Source of the DNA: Daldinia sp. FL1419
Taxonomy: Eukaryota; Ascomycota; Sordariomycetes; Xylariales; Hypoxylaceae
Reading direction: 5' to 3'
DNA length: 31,275 nucleotides
Assembly: GCA_025201765.1 (NCBI GenBank)
Contig: MU623592.1
Span: 1-31,275 of the forward strand
A program made the position numbers and the translations under genes. Of this stretch, positions 10,717 to 23,265 are shown one piece after another; the stretch's first letter is position 1, and every line of letters starts with the position of its first letter. Under the pieces are notes generated by a model. The model searched no databases and was not told where the DNA came from. It saw nothing but the letters and a program-made list of their open reading frames with translations.

Positions 10717-11884
10717 ATGCCTACGCTCGTCGGAAAGGAAATAGGACCTACGGGATACGGGTTGATGGGCCTGACCTGGAGGGCGGAGCCTGTTCCAGAG
10801 GAGCAAGCATTCGAAGCCATGAAGACTGCCCTGAACAACGGCATGAACTTTTGGAACGGCGGCGAGTTCTACGGACCACCCGAGAGGAACTCCCTATGGC
10901 TCCTGGAGCGCTATTTCGCAAAATACCCTGAAGACGCCGATAAAGTCGTGCTTAGCATCAAGGGTGGTATGAGCCCCGATGGACGTGTGGCCGATGGTAC
11001 CCCGGAAGGAACTCGTCGGTCTATCGACACTTGTATCGCCCAGCTTAAGGGCCGCAAAAAGATTGACATCTTTGAGTTTGCACGCCGCGACCCTAAGGTG
11101 CCTCTAAGCGTGACCTTCGGAGTAATCGAGAAGGAGTGTAAGTTGTGCAACCCCCTATTGTCCTTTATTATTCCGAAACTTCGGACTGGATATCCCGTTA
11201 CCTCTATCGAACTACGAAGGCCCAAACTAACGAACATGTCTTAGACATTCAAACAGGCAAGATTGGAGGCATCTCGCTCTCTGAGGTCAGGGCCGAGACA
11301 ATTCACGAGGCCGTCAAGATTACTAAGGTTGTTGGTGTTGAGGTTGAACTCTCGTTGTATGTGCATATTACCCCCGGAACGTCTTCCGGAAGCATATTAT
11401 AGATAACTAACTAACGGGCCCATGAAGATTCAGCAGAGAAGTCCTCGAAAACGGCGTAGCCGACGCCTGTGCACAACACGACATCCCCTTAATCGCATAC
11501 TCGCCCGTAGGCCGGGGCTTCCTAACGGGGCAGATCAAATCCCTTGACGACGTGAAGCCCGAGTTACGGTCGTGGCCATGGTTCCAACCGGGAAATTTCG
11601 AGCTTAACCTGCAGCTAGCTCAACAAGTCGAAGAGCTGGCCAAGAAGAAAGGTGTGACTCCAGCCCAGCTGGCTATCAGCTGGACCATACGATTGTCGTC
11701 CTGGCGCAAGGGTGCCCCTAAGACGATCATCCCGATCCCGGGTGCTACCACCGTCGCGCGTATCAATGAGAATGCTGTGCAGGTTGAGATCTCGGATGAG
11801 GAGATGAGGCAGATTGATGCTACGCTTGCGAAGCTGAAACCTAGTGGAAACAGGTACCCGGAAGCTGTCCCTGTTAATACGTAA
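10717..11884 (+). CDS. plr1: Pyridoxal reductase-type aldo/keto reductase
   Basis: NADPH-dependent aldo/keto reductase of the fungal pyridoxal reductase (pyridoxine 4-dehydrogenase, AKR8-like) type, probably cytosolic and acting in vitamin B6 salvage. Exons 10717-11137, 11245-11356 and 11428-11884 give 329 residues, close to the ~333 of S. pombe Plr1. Intron 1 (107 nt, GTAAGT...TTAG) rebuilds EKEY|IQTGKIGG; intron 2 (71 nt, GTATGT...GAAG) rebuilds VEVELSL|FSREVLENG. The start region VGKEIGPTGYGLMGLTWR is diagnostic. FWNGGEFYG carries the catalytic Tyr52, with Asn47 where most AKRs have Asp; Lys82 lies in VVLSIKGG. The C-terminal IPIPGATTVARINENA forms the NADPH-binding loop. The usual catalytic His is not evident (FEFARRDP), as in relatives. 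The exact substrate is inferred from family similarity. Confidence 0.88.
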
Positions 11885-14800
11885 TTACGGATAGGTGCGG
11901 GAGGAAGAACTCTTATATATATTGCTACCTACGTTAGATCGAGTTTATTAATTTGAACTATTGAAGGTCAGACACCCATGCAGCTCTGTTGGTCATACGT
12001 AGCACTGCTGTCAAGTGCTTGTATAAGTATTCTAAGACACAAACTAGAGTATATTCGCTCTTGTATGTCGGTGTCCGAATGAAGTGAAATCTAATCTTAA
12101 AGGCCTGATTCTTATTAAATATGGACATATGTATATTAAACTGTAGAGTCGACCATTGTATATTGCGCTACAGATGCATATATCCCATCCCTTGCCTTTT
12201 AATAGCACGATATCATTAAAGACCTGCCTTCGTGGTTAGTTTACGAATAATATGATAAAGCCACGGGTTGAGAAATACTACTATCAGGCAAGAAGGTATC
12301 CACAGGTTGGCAAGCCCCGAGAGGCTGCTGTTCAGCATTGCAGAATTCTTGGTATTGCTCATCACTTAGCAGTTTGGAGAAGAGGCGATGACAAACAGTT
12401 TAAAATCCACTTACGTTTTGATACTGAGGAACTAATTTGTTAGTACGATCGAAAACTCAGTACAAAATTTTGACAATGATCACTGGATTCATTGCTACTA
12501 TTCCCCCATCTTCTCCGCATTCCTATTTACCCTTTTATCACTTGGCTTAGCACGTGGCATAGAATGCCCTCAACATTAAGCAGGTGGTGCTAGTTGACCA
12601 GTTATTCTGGGTGCTCTGGGTGTTTGGGGTGATGGTAGAAACTCGTGTGAAAAGGTGATGAAAAGAGGTCAAAATTGAAAATGTGGAAAATGCCGTGAAA
12701 ATTCCACACGGTCAAATTAAGATGGGGCTTGTAGCTTAGCTCCACAAGCCAATGAGCGAGCTCGGAAATTTATTACATAACTCTTCTTTTAGAGCGATTT
12801 GCAGGTACCTGAATATCCACGACCGGTTCTGCCTGCAGGTCTATAATACCATGTATGCGGAATAAGGAATAGCGCAGATTTGAATTACCATGTATCCACT
12901 TGTGAAACACGAAACTGTGGAAATGCTCGAGTCGCGAAAAAGGCAAAAGAGCCATGAACCAATCTCGACTTGACTGTTTTGACCGGTACGATATTATTAG
13001 CGCGTCCAAGCGGACCGTCCCAATGCGCCGGGAGCTCCGCTGGCTTCCTTTCCAAGCCTCTTATTCCATTATTCCATGCTTGTATTATCCTCATCGTGGA
13101 CGATAATGCGAGAGTAATCCGGGAGTAATGGCGAGATGCAAGATGGACGCTGGCAATCTAGGTGGTAATAGATTGATCACCATAAATATTGACGATCTAC
13201 CCATATTTTTTTATTTAATTCATATGTACATCCATCTTGGATATGTGGTTTATCTACCTACCTAATCTATCCAATGCATAAACCCTTGACTTTTTGTTAA
13301 TGAGAAGAGACCCAAATGCATGTGCTGCATATTGCTATTATGTATGTGCCAGATTACTTGCATATAGTAGGTACCTCATTAGGTACGGTCAGCATAGGGT
13401 CCGTATAAGTATGTACACAATTTTACATGTAAAAAGATGGAGCATTGCCGTCTCTGCATGTTCGCATTGAAACGTGACAGGGGATACCAAGAGCAACCAC
13501 GTCGTCCTATTGCACGTCTGTTTTCTGTTTCCAAACCCCCCTATTTCAACAATCACAGCTTCGAGAGAATTCTAGCAAATTTTGAGGATCCTAGCTGACT
13601 GCATGCATGAATATGGAAGCTCGTTCCTTGGGCTGAGTGGCATGAATAAAACCCGGTTTATTCATCTCGTTATGCATAGAACCTTTTACCGAACGTATTT
13701 TAGCCTATCGTCTCCCGTGCTCTAACCATATTTCGATAATCCTCTTGTTGGGTTTTAGGTAACCTGAGTAAGAACTAAAGAACTATTCGGAATAGATGAT
13801 CGGTAATGGTATAGTAATGTGGATGTTTATATCGCTTTTTCTCTAGTTGAATTCTTTTCCCGGCTTTCATTAGATTCACAATACACGAGTACCTAGTACA
13901 ATACGATACAGGCTTTGCTACAGAAAGTTGGCGTCTGAAAGCAGCAAAGCAGCAAAGCGGCAAAGCTCTAGGTTAGCTCACATGGCCAAAGCCGGTAGGT
14001 GCAACGCTGGCTTGCGCTAACAAAATTTAGGGTCTAAGTGATCCGAGAACCAAAAGGAGGCTTCGTCATTTCAAAAAGACTCCACCTTGTTGAACAACCA
14101 ATTAATCAACTAGGAGCACCCCAGAGCTGACGATCCAGACGGGTCCAGGTACGGGCAGCACCAAGCATCCAATTAAAGTGGTTGCACTAATACATGTATA
14201 TGAATCTAAAGTGTAGTAAATACTGGGATTGGTACAAGACAATTATACATGTACACCTAGTACCTGTCACTTTTCACCTACCACCACCCACTTGCTTCCA
14301 TTTACCAGGTTGAACCCAATAGCCTCGTGTTCCTCGCCCGCCTCTGAACTACAATTAATTCCAAGACAACTTTGCCGAGAGCACCGGTGCGATTTACGGT
14401 TCGATCAAACGAAGCCGTACTTGACTCAAGACTTAATTGACACCGACATCGTCGACCTATATCAAACCCCGGGTAAAGAAAACGAGGTGGTTGAGTCTTC
14501 TGGATATTAGGCTTGGAGGAAGATTGGTCCTAATTCTTTTCACCATTTCCGTCATGGTAATTCTTGGAATTCGTGAAGCTGCCGCTTTTGTATAGACGCT
14601 CGAAAATTCGCACCCGATATCCTTTCCGAGTTTCTCCTAGCGACGTTTGTGTCTTCTTGATTGTCCACAGCGCATATAGCATTTGCAGCGATCCCTTCGA
14701 CTTAAGACCTTAAGCTGCAGGTTTTAGGTTTTACAACTGCTCGTCCGAACGAACTTTATTCCCTTCGAACCAACTTACATGTGATTTGGTACTTATCGCA

Positions 14801-15110
14801 ACCAAATATCGCTTCGCTTCCTTCTGGTTGCATTCGGGTTATACGAAGTTACGAATTTGCACAAGCTCTTTGGGAGAATATTGGATACACCGGTATCAAC
14901 CTAATTGATACGCTTGCATCTGCCCGCGAAGGGCGGTGCGGCTAATTGCAGTCTGCAGGCTGTTTTAACCAGTCACCTGCTTCTGTTTGTTTCTGATCAT
15001 CACCGCGCAAGCTTTTTTTTTTTTTTTTTTTTTTCGGGAATACTCTACATCGGTACTCCGTGGGAAAGACAACCCAACCTCTACGATATCCGAGACAGTT
15101 AGCCGACCTC
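11885..15110. other. Long gene-poor stretch
   Basis: About 3.2 kb with no gene I can support. Short frames (12252-12443, 12773-13094, 14229-14510) lack family resemblance or an ATG. Visible elements: an inverted repeat with ATGAATAAA/TTTATTCAT arms at 13642-13665; a short tandem of AGCAAAGC-like units at about 13938-13965; TAGGTACCT motifs at about 13366-13385; and a run of 22 T at 15013-15034, 76 bp before the next gene's ATG. Parts of 14200-15110 are pyrimidine-rich, like a long promoter/5' leader for the large downstream protein. An unrecognised non-coding RNA cannot be excluded. Confidence 0.5.
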
Positions 15111-17790
15111 ATGTCGCCAACGCGAACCGTCACTACACCACCAGCCCAGGCCCAGGCCTCGGGGTCGGTATCTGGCTCAATGTCCTACCCACCTCAGCCA
15201 GCGTCGCCTACGCTGACCAACCCAGACATGATATTGCCAGATTACGATGATACCTATCTCTCTTCGCCGGATAGATCACAATCCCCTCTGACCATGTGGA
15301 AGAACGCACAAGTCGCCAATATGGGCTTCGATCTTACTCCTCAGGCTTTCACAGGGCCCGTTACCCCTACAACTCCCATTATATATGGAAATGGAACGAT
15401 GCTTTCAGATATTGGTGAAGTCACAGAGGTTGAGAGTACTTGTCCTCCGAATAGGGCACGGTCTGGGTCTACACGTAGTGACGATTCGATACAACCAGTA
15501 TCGCTGATGCAATATGAGACGCTTAAAAAGAAGGATTCGAAGCTTTCATCGCGCGAAAGGCGAGAGTCAATAGACTCAACAAGTACCATTACCACCCACG
15601 ATCGGGGTGCGCTATTTGCCGATTTCGACGACACCGTTAGTGTAGACGATAGCAACTTTCAAGGAGACGATGAGGAAAGTGTTGCAGACTCCTACGCCGA
15701 CGATGCATTGGTTCGGGAGGGTATAATGACAAGTAAGGAAGTCCGGGACAGAATTAATGAAGAACGTTACTCTACTGCATTAAGTCGAAGAGCGGAGCAG
15801 ATTTTGGCGAATGCCAAACGGCGATTGACAGTAAGAGTCCCTAAAACGCAGCTGGTCTGAACGTGTAGCTAACATTGAATAGACTATGGAGGGGAACCTC
15901 AGCCGGGCGCGAACGACTCTCTATTCTCCTACCCTATCCACTGATTCGGGTTCCACACCCTCGCCCACAATGTCCCGGCCTACGACTGCGATCCACCGTG
16001 ACCACGATGCCAGTCATCGTAATAGCGGGCATAACCACACAAGAATATCTAGCGAGAACAATATCCCCACTCTTCCGCTCGACGTAGTGAAGCCGGGCGT
16101 ATATGTGCCGAGATCTTCGAGTGCCTTAGGTGCAGCAGGTGGATATCGGCCGCCCCTCCACAGCCCTCGTAGTGCGGATTATATTAACGAGGGCGGTAAA
16201 ACGTCGATGTATGCTAAGGAGCCCATCCTCGGGCCGTTGAGTGAGGATGATGCTTCGCAAGACTTGGATTCGTCGAGACCGAGTTTGGAGGGACCGAGAT
16301 TGGACACTTTTCTCAGTCCAACTTTCGGATCTTATACGGACAAGGGGCTAAGACGGTCTGCGTCAACAGCGCAGATGAAAGATCTCAAAGACCAAATGAA
16401 AGATCTCAAGGGAAGATTGTCTACGTTAAGAGACCAGGCCCGAGCCGATAGTCTGAAGCGTCGAAGTATCCAGAGCCTCCGGACTCCTAGTCCTTTTACC
16501 CACGCCCAGGTCGACCAGTGGTACGCTGGCACAACAAATTATGATGATGAAGGCTCTATTCATGACGATTATCAGTCACACCATTCCAATGACGATGTAT
16601 CCAGTATCAGTGTCAGTGAAAGGAATTTGGCAGTGAAACGTATGGTACCCGAGGCCGGTGAAGAGGAGATTCCAAATGGATTCTCCACGCAGGAAAGCGC
16701 TTTAGCGAAATCGGAAGACGTCGGGGGTATCTCTCGCTCGATCGAGGACGACGATCCAGCAACGACCAACCAAGTCGAAGACGACTTTGACATGAAAACC
16801 GAGGATGGCTATGATGATGATAGTGGTGGGGTAGAAAAATACGAGGAGCCACGGGTGCAAGTAGAAATGGAAATGGAAGTGGGAGAAGAAAGCGAACAGG
16901 ACCTGATAGACGACGGTGCAAGCGAGAGTGGCGCTTCTTCGTATTACGACTCCGTCCAAAACCAGGTTTCTCATGAGGATCGTGAAGATGCTTTCGATTA
17001 TGAACATTTCTTCCTACACAGTGCGATGGGTAGTATGAGCCGAAGCCGGATGAGGAAGGGCAGTCGTGAGAGTATCAGCTCAGAAGATTCGGTTGAGACT
17101 ACTCGCGGCCCGGTTGCACCTCCTAGAATTGTATCGGGTTCCAGTGGGATCGGAAGACATTCCCGTAGAGGCAGTACCGGCTCGATCTCATCTGTAGACT
17201 CGTTTGCAACGGCTACGGAAGGTGGAAGTACAAGGGCGGAGCGCGAGTACGTGGAGATTTACCGCGAGCATGGCGTTATAGTACCCAAACGCGCCCGAAC
17301 ACATACACCAGATACGGCGAGACGGGGTGGTCTTTCCGCCGAGACGAGCGATTCCAATTCCGATAAGAGTCGATTTAGAACTTCTGATATCCGGCGACCG
17401 CAAAGTAGCGCGGCGGCATTCATGCATCGCCCCTCTGTCTCATCGTTGGACTCGGGTAAGACACATAGGAGCTTCCCTTTGGTAAACAAAACGAGGGTCA
17501 ACGGTGGTATGCTGACACCACGAGAATCACCGGACCGAGAGTTGAAGCAAATTTCGGAAGTCATTATAAGCGAGAGCGCTTCGAGCAGCCAGAGCGGAGA
17601 CAGCAGGACTACACCAATTGAGATGTTACAAAAAGACGACCGAATACTTGTTGAGCGTTTGGTTGCTAGCCTTGGCCGATGTGTCCTCGGCTTGGCCGAA
17701 TCCAACCGTGGTTCGGCTGATTATCGAGCATACCGAAGGAAAATAGAGGTCGCGAGAAGGGCTTTAGAGAGTTTGGACGGATCCGCGTAA
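15111..17790 (+). CDS. Conserved fungal-type protein of unknown function, mostly disordered
   Basis: I do not recognise a named family. Exons 15111-15830 and 15883-17790 flank a 52-nt intron (GTAAGA...ATAG, branch TAGCTAACA), phase 0, giving 875 residues. ATG 15111 (MSPTRTVTTPP) is the first Met of the frame. Most of the protein is Ser/Asp/Glu-rich and likely disordered, with acidic stretches around 16740-16920. Three parts look structured: a helical segment spanning the intron (EVRDRINEERYSTALSRRAEQILANA, then KRRLT|TMEGNLSRARTTLY), a short coiled coil (QMKDLKD repeated twice, 16372-16413), and a C-terminal helical bundle (LVERLVASLGRCVLGLAESN...YRRKIEVARRALESL). Many SxS/TP/SP sites suggest phosphorylation. 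No membrane segment or catalytic motif is seen. The conserved-looking ends suggest a scaffold or cytoskeletal adaptor; that is a guess. Confidence 0.8.
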
Positions 17791-18697
17791 TATTTAATGC
17801 ACTACACATCTAGTTGATCAGGCGTTTGCGAATTATACCATTTGATAAGCATACTATGTTCATCGAGCAGGACTACGAGAGGTTTTTGTTCTTTTCTTCC
17901 CCCTTCAGGATTAATGCTTTGGTGCCTACGTCTTTTATTATCATCGAGGAGTTAATATGGTTTACGATTACGAGGAAAAGAAGAACCTTTTTCAGTATTG
18001 CAGTATTCTTTGATCCATACGGTCCGTGGATTGATTTCAGGAGAGTCTATCGGGAGGTAATCACGGTAGCGATGGCTTCTATACATAACATAATTCTTCG
18101 ATACCCTTGGCCGAGCGTGTGGCCGTTCCGTTTGTTTTGTACTTTTATTAGTGCTTAGATATCATAGTTTGCATTACTACCGTATATAGCCAAACTTTAA
18201 CTGGAAGTTAAACAGTTATTTTTAAATCACTTTGTACCTTATGTGGAAGTGTTCTTATGATGGGCACTATTAACCTAACCCAGGTTAGTCTGTTTGCTAT
18301 GCCTTATAGCCAAGTTAATAACGTTCGGGAAGCCACACTTGTCAATATATCAGATATGTGTTAGTAATAATTTCGATAAGTAACTTAAACTGGATAACTT
18401 GCCCTAATGTAATCGACTAAGCGGTATTACGTACCTGGATAAATGCGTGCTTACATTCCCCTGTTCTTTCTTACTAATACATCTTACCTACCTAACCTAG
18501 GTATATCAAAGCTGCAACTTCCTTCTGAATAATTGCTGATTCGTTATTGCCTCTTCGTGTGATCTTATCGCCGTCTCCCACTTTTAAAATGAACTGAACA
18601 TCGTTTTTAGCCATACTTCCATCTCTTAAGCCACTCATGGACGGGATCCGCCTTCACTAACACCACTCCGGTATCGTACCACCAGTACCTCGCCGTG
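17791..18697. other. Gap between the disordered-protein gene and the SNF2-like gene
   Basis: 3' flank of the upstream gene and promoter of the next. A 114-codon frame at 17814-18158 begins without an ATG and has biased, hydrophobic content typical of AT-rich non-coding sequence; I do not call it. A TAGGTA-type motif cluster lies at 18484-18502. The last 90 bases, just after a TTTTTAG at 18604-18610, are open in the SNF2-like frame. Confidence 0.5.
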
Positions 18698-21600
18698 ATG
18701 GCGTCCGGAATAAATATCCCTGGGCTCAACAAATTCATCCCTGCTGGGTGTCTTACATTATCAGTCGATGATGCCAGCCTCATACCGCTTGAATACCGGG
18801 AAGCTTCTAAACCACAGATATGGAAGTTCATCTCTCGTCGCGTCAATGATATCCCTACGCCTGCATGTCTCCCAAGCCCTGTGCGGGGGGTGCTTTTAGG
18901 TCTACCTCTCCTGGAGCCATTTATAGCACTATGGCAAAGTAGATGGATTCAGATGTCCTTTAGTCCCGTCTTTAACCTTAACGGCCATGGTTTCATTAGA
19001 ATTTACATCCTTCCTCAAGATGTCGATAGAAGGAATATCGACCCCAGGAACGAGCTGATAAGAGCGATGTCGCTTCTTGTATCCCAGCTCGACTTTTCAT
19101 CGAAATCATGGAATGGAGAAGATGATCCTAAGGAACTAGTGCCCTATGCCGAAAATTCGCCTGATGGCGAGGCCGTGTCCCTCTTGACCATGTTCAACAG
19201 TGTTCCTTCCCCAGATCCCCTTCCAGAATTAGAAACCAACCCTGACACCCGCGATGGTATGCAATGCTTATTAGAAAGCCAAGTTCCTGGTTTGATCACG
19301 AGGCTTTACCCGTACCAAGGCAGATCAGCAGCACTCATGCTTCAACGCGAAGAAAACCCTGGTAGAATAGTTGATCCCCGATTTCGATCTATGGTTGATC
19401 AGGAAGGACGGTCTTGGTACTTTGACAGTGTCTCAGGCACCGTTTTAAGGGAACCGAGGTATTATGATGGAGTGCGTGGTGGCATCCTCGCCGAAGAAAG
19501 TGAGTAAGCCCAGAGCATATTCGTAACTACTTCTTAGTCAACAGCACGTATCTACTATCTACTCTGTTATGTGAAATACCCCGACAGCCTCTCAACCATC
19601 CATAAGTTTCCGAAAATGGCGATTACTGACTGTTCCTATAGTGGGTACTGGCAAGACCCTCATCTGTCTAGCCCTCATTTTGTGTACCAAAAGTGAAATG
19701 ACAAAAGCTCCTGAACCATTTATTGCGGAAGTTCCACCTAGATTGAAGAGTGCAAGCTTGCTCGACATGGCTGCAGCAGCAGCAAACAAGCATTCTATAG
19801 CGTGGAAGCCTTATTTCGAGGTACCCAATGCTCAATTCGGTTATGAATATCAGAACTGCATAGATGCCTTGACTCGACCGGAAAACCGTGCACTATACAG
19901 GGTACAAGACACCTTGGTAGAGCCAAGAAGAAGTAACAGAACTACGCCTCAAATTATCCCACCCAAAGAAATTTATCTGAGCCATGCCACGCTCATTATT
20001 GTCCCTAACAATCTTGTCAAGCAATGGCATAATGAGATCAAGAAACACACTACCGGCTTAAACGTACTGACTCTTGTAGAAAAACAAGATATTCCACCAG
20101 TTACTACATTACTAGGTTACGACTTAATTCTCTTTTCCCAGAGTCGTTTCGAGTGGATTCAAAGAGAACGAACAAGAGGATCGTGGCCAGTTTCTGACAC
20201 TTATTGCCCGCTCGAGTACATTCGGTTCAAGCGATGTATCATTGACGAAGGTCATAAGTTGGGAAATAACAATCGAAGCTGGAAGAGTGATGTTATGAGA
20301 GTCCTCAGCCGCCTTGAGATTGCTGCCCGATGGGTTGTAACGGGAACGCCTTCAAAAGGTCTTTACGGTGTCGAACAGATGCCTTCCAAGTCGGAAGATT
20401 CGTCGGGAAATCCAAGTACAAAAGGAAGGGCACAATCAACGTTACAACAAGAGCGTGAGGATTTACAAAAAATCGGGAATCTCGCAGCGAAGTATCTCAA
20501 GGTTCGTCCGTGGGCCAATACGAGGGATGAAGTAGGTGATAGTGTAGCGGATTGGAATACATATGTGATGCATCCAGAGCAGCAGTCCAAGGGCCACAAT
20601 CGAAAGGATTGCCTAAGGACAGCTCTCAATTCATTGATCATTCGCCATCAGCTTTCGGATATTAGTACGTTACTTCCCCCGGTAGAAGAAAAAATTGTAC
20701 TACTCGATGGGTCGTACCAAGATAAACTATCCCTCAATCTCTTTTCAATGATGATTATATTCAACTCAGTGCAGTCGCAACGGACAGATATGGATTATTT
20801 CTTCCACGAGAGGCAGCGTAAGAGTCTTGCCCAACTCGTTAGGAACTTAAGGCAAGCATGCTTCTTTGGGGGTGTGTTTTATTCGGTTGAGGATATCGAG
20901 AAAGCATTGGAGACCGCCAAGGGCTTCCTCGAGAAGAAAGATATTCCCATTAGTGGTGAGGACGAGGATCTACTAAGGCAAGCGATCGACTTCGGGAAAA
21001 TTGCCGTGAATAACCGGCTCAAAGATGTGAGCAACAAATTTCACGCCATGCCATTGTATATCGATAACTTCCCTGGGGGCGGTGGAAAGAACTGGTCGCT
21101 CGATGACTTGGGGACTAATGGCCAGCCTATATGCACTGACGCCGGGATGATACACGCATTGCAAAAGTTTTTAAATCCCTGTATTGATGCCCCAACATCT
21201 CTACAGCTCATGATAGAAAGTGGTCGTCTTGACCAACAAGGGGCGGCCGAGCGCTCCCAAGCCCTGATGGTAGCAACCAATACTTCCGATTATGTCGCGA
21301 CACAACAGACCCAGGTTTCTACCTTAGCGGGGAACACTGCTCTTGGGGGCGATTACCGTGCGACACCGAAATCAGGTACATTAGGCAAAGCAACGCCACC
21401 ACTCGTAGAAGAAGCACAAGCAACGGAGGTAGAGCTAGAGAGCCACGTCAAGATCGCGGAGCCCCTAGCGAACACTAAGATTATCTCAACTGTTTCTGCC
21501 AAGCTGTCCTACCTCATTGATTCCATCGTCAAATACCAAGATGAGGAGCAAATTATCGTTTTCTATGAAAATGAGAACGTTGCCTACTACTTAGCGGGTA

Positions 21601-22366
21601 TGCTAGAGATTGTAAGCTATCTACCCATTCGACCCTTAGTATATCCGACTACTAATTCAAATTATAGCTACAAATTCAGCATCTCATATATGCGAGGGCT
21701 GGTCTCAGCGCAGACAGGCGAGCGCAGTACGTTGCCACTTTTACACATAACCCTAAATTCCGGGTTCTTTTGATGGATATAAGCCAAGCAGCATTCGGTC
21801 TTGATATGCGCTCCGCATCACGCATCTATTTCATCAGCCCGGTGCTGAATCCCCAGGTCGAAGCTCAGGCGATCGGAAGAGCGCGCCGGATTAGCCAACA
21901 GAAACCAGTGTCGGTCGAGACACTTGTGCTACGTGACAGCATTGAGGAGGTTATTATCAACCGCCGGAAGCAGATGACGTATGCCGAACATAGCAAAATC
22001 AAGACAATATTGGACGACAGACTTATATACCGATGGATCCTGCAAGCGAAGATAATACCTTTGCCCAACGAAGGAAATGGTGTAGCCCAAACTGCGATGC
22101 TAGAAACTCCGCAATACGTTTTTGGTAGAGGGTTTGGTCGCGAGTCCCACCCGGACGAAGGGCTGGTAACAGGTAGTCCGGATGCTAAGATAAGGCCAGA
22201 TGCCTCGACGGCAAAGGATCAGGTTACTCCTATTCCCTTTAGGATGAATAGGGGTCTAAAGCGAGCTCACGGGTTATCAACGTCGGCCGGTGGATCACTG
22301 CATAAGAGTAGTGACACCGATGAACGGCCACAAAAGCGTAGCGCCAGGGTCGCCTTTGCAATTTAG
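18698..22366 (+). CDS. SNF2-family ATPase/helicase-like protein without RING finger
   Basis: Predicted nuclear DNA-stimulated ATPase of the SNF2/Rad5-like superfamily. Exons 18698-19499, 19642-21611 and 21668-22366 (introns 142 and 56 nt) give 1,156 residues. Intron 1 splits the P-loop codon (LAEE|MGTGKT); intron 2 restores MLEI|LQIQHLIYARAGLS. The N-terminal ~260 residues (with GFIRIYILPQDVDRR and LYPYQGRSAALMLQRE) resemble a family-specific region ahead of the ATPase. Motif I is AEEMGTGKT (265-273). Motif II is IIDEGHKLG (468-476), with DEGH instead of DEAH. Motif III is WVVTGTPS. The C-terminal lobe has QIIVFYENEN, VLLMDISQAAFGLDM and the arginine-finger motif QAIGRARR (991-998). The region between the lobes is long and Gly/Pro-containing, with no Cys/His cluster, so the RING of Rad5 is absent. 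The basic C-terminus (LKRAHG, RPQKRSAR) may be a nuclear signal. Confidence 0.85.
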
Positions 22367-23265
22367 GACGGGCCGACGTATCAACGCCATTTTAGCTATC
22401 GGGGTAATTGGTTCTAAGGCTAAGTATATCATTATGCTAGTCTGAAGAGGGATATATCACAGGAGTATCGCAGGCTATTTAGTCGTTTACATTCAAAGTT
22501 AGAACCGAGGATATCGAAGTGGTTATCATACCATGTATTTTCAACAGATCAGGTGCATTTTTGGTGTTACCGCCATAGATTTAGCTAGGTACCAAGGTAG
22601 TTATAGACTTGAGATGACTTATTTATTTGCTGATAATACTAAGATGTGATTATATCTTCGAGGTGGTTGATGCTGAACGCCCTTTTCATCAATCGTCCTC
22701 CACATGGTTCGTACTCCAGTTAGCGGAGTCATAAAACCATCAACGCACCCACCATTAGTTAAAGCATCGTATGATTCACGTCAAATATGGATGCCCGCAT
22801 TTTCTATCCCGAAAATATCGGTTCTACGGTTCGATCTGCATGTGTTGGTAATATATAAAAATAAGTTAGGCTGTTATTGGGTGACTGGGTTGCGCATCCT
22901 TCATCACGTTCAGCAATGATAACCAACTACTGCCAACGAGGCAGGTCTATTTGGGCCCCCAACATCTATTATTATTCAGCGAGCAGGTATATATCAACTG
23001 GACGGTCTGGACTTTTTGGACTTCAGCTTTACCTAGATCCTTCCATGCGTGCTTCGTACGCTGCACCAATCTGATTTTCTATCCGAACGGACACCGGGAA
23101 GACATTCGTCAGCTTCTTAATCGGTGGGTAATCCAAGTCTCTTTACATGTCGTGAAGTAAAACTAAAGGGCATGGAAACGACTACTTCGTTCCTGGAGGA
23201 GCTCTAAACATTAGGTAGGTAATTTAGTTGCCTTATCTCCGAGGTCATAACGGCTCCCTTCCAAG
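22367..23265. other. Gap between the SNF2-like gene and the NLR gene
   Basis: No gene is supported. Short frames at 22704-22919, 22877-23074 and 22951-23160 overlap each other and resemble nothing. TATATAAAAATA-like sequence at about 22853-22864 is too far (about 400 bp) from the NLR ATG to call a TATA box. A TTAGGTAGGTAA motif sits at about 23211-23222. Confidence 0.5.

Noticed and set aside
13642..13665. 9-bp-arm inverted repeat as a transcription terminator
   Set aside because: Intrinsic terminators of this kind do not operate for fungal Pol II, and no gene ends nearby; kept only as a note in the gap description.
14229..14510. 93-codon frame upstream of the disordered-protein gene
   Set aside because: No Met anywhere in the frame; more likely promoter or leader sequence.
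17814..18158. 114-codon frame after the disordered-protein gene
   Set aside because: No ATG at the start and biased hydrophobic composition typical of AT-rich 3' flank; no family resemblance.
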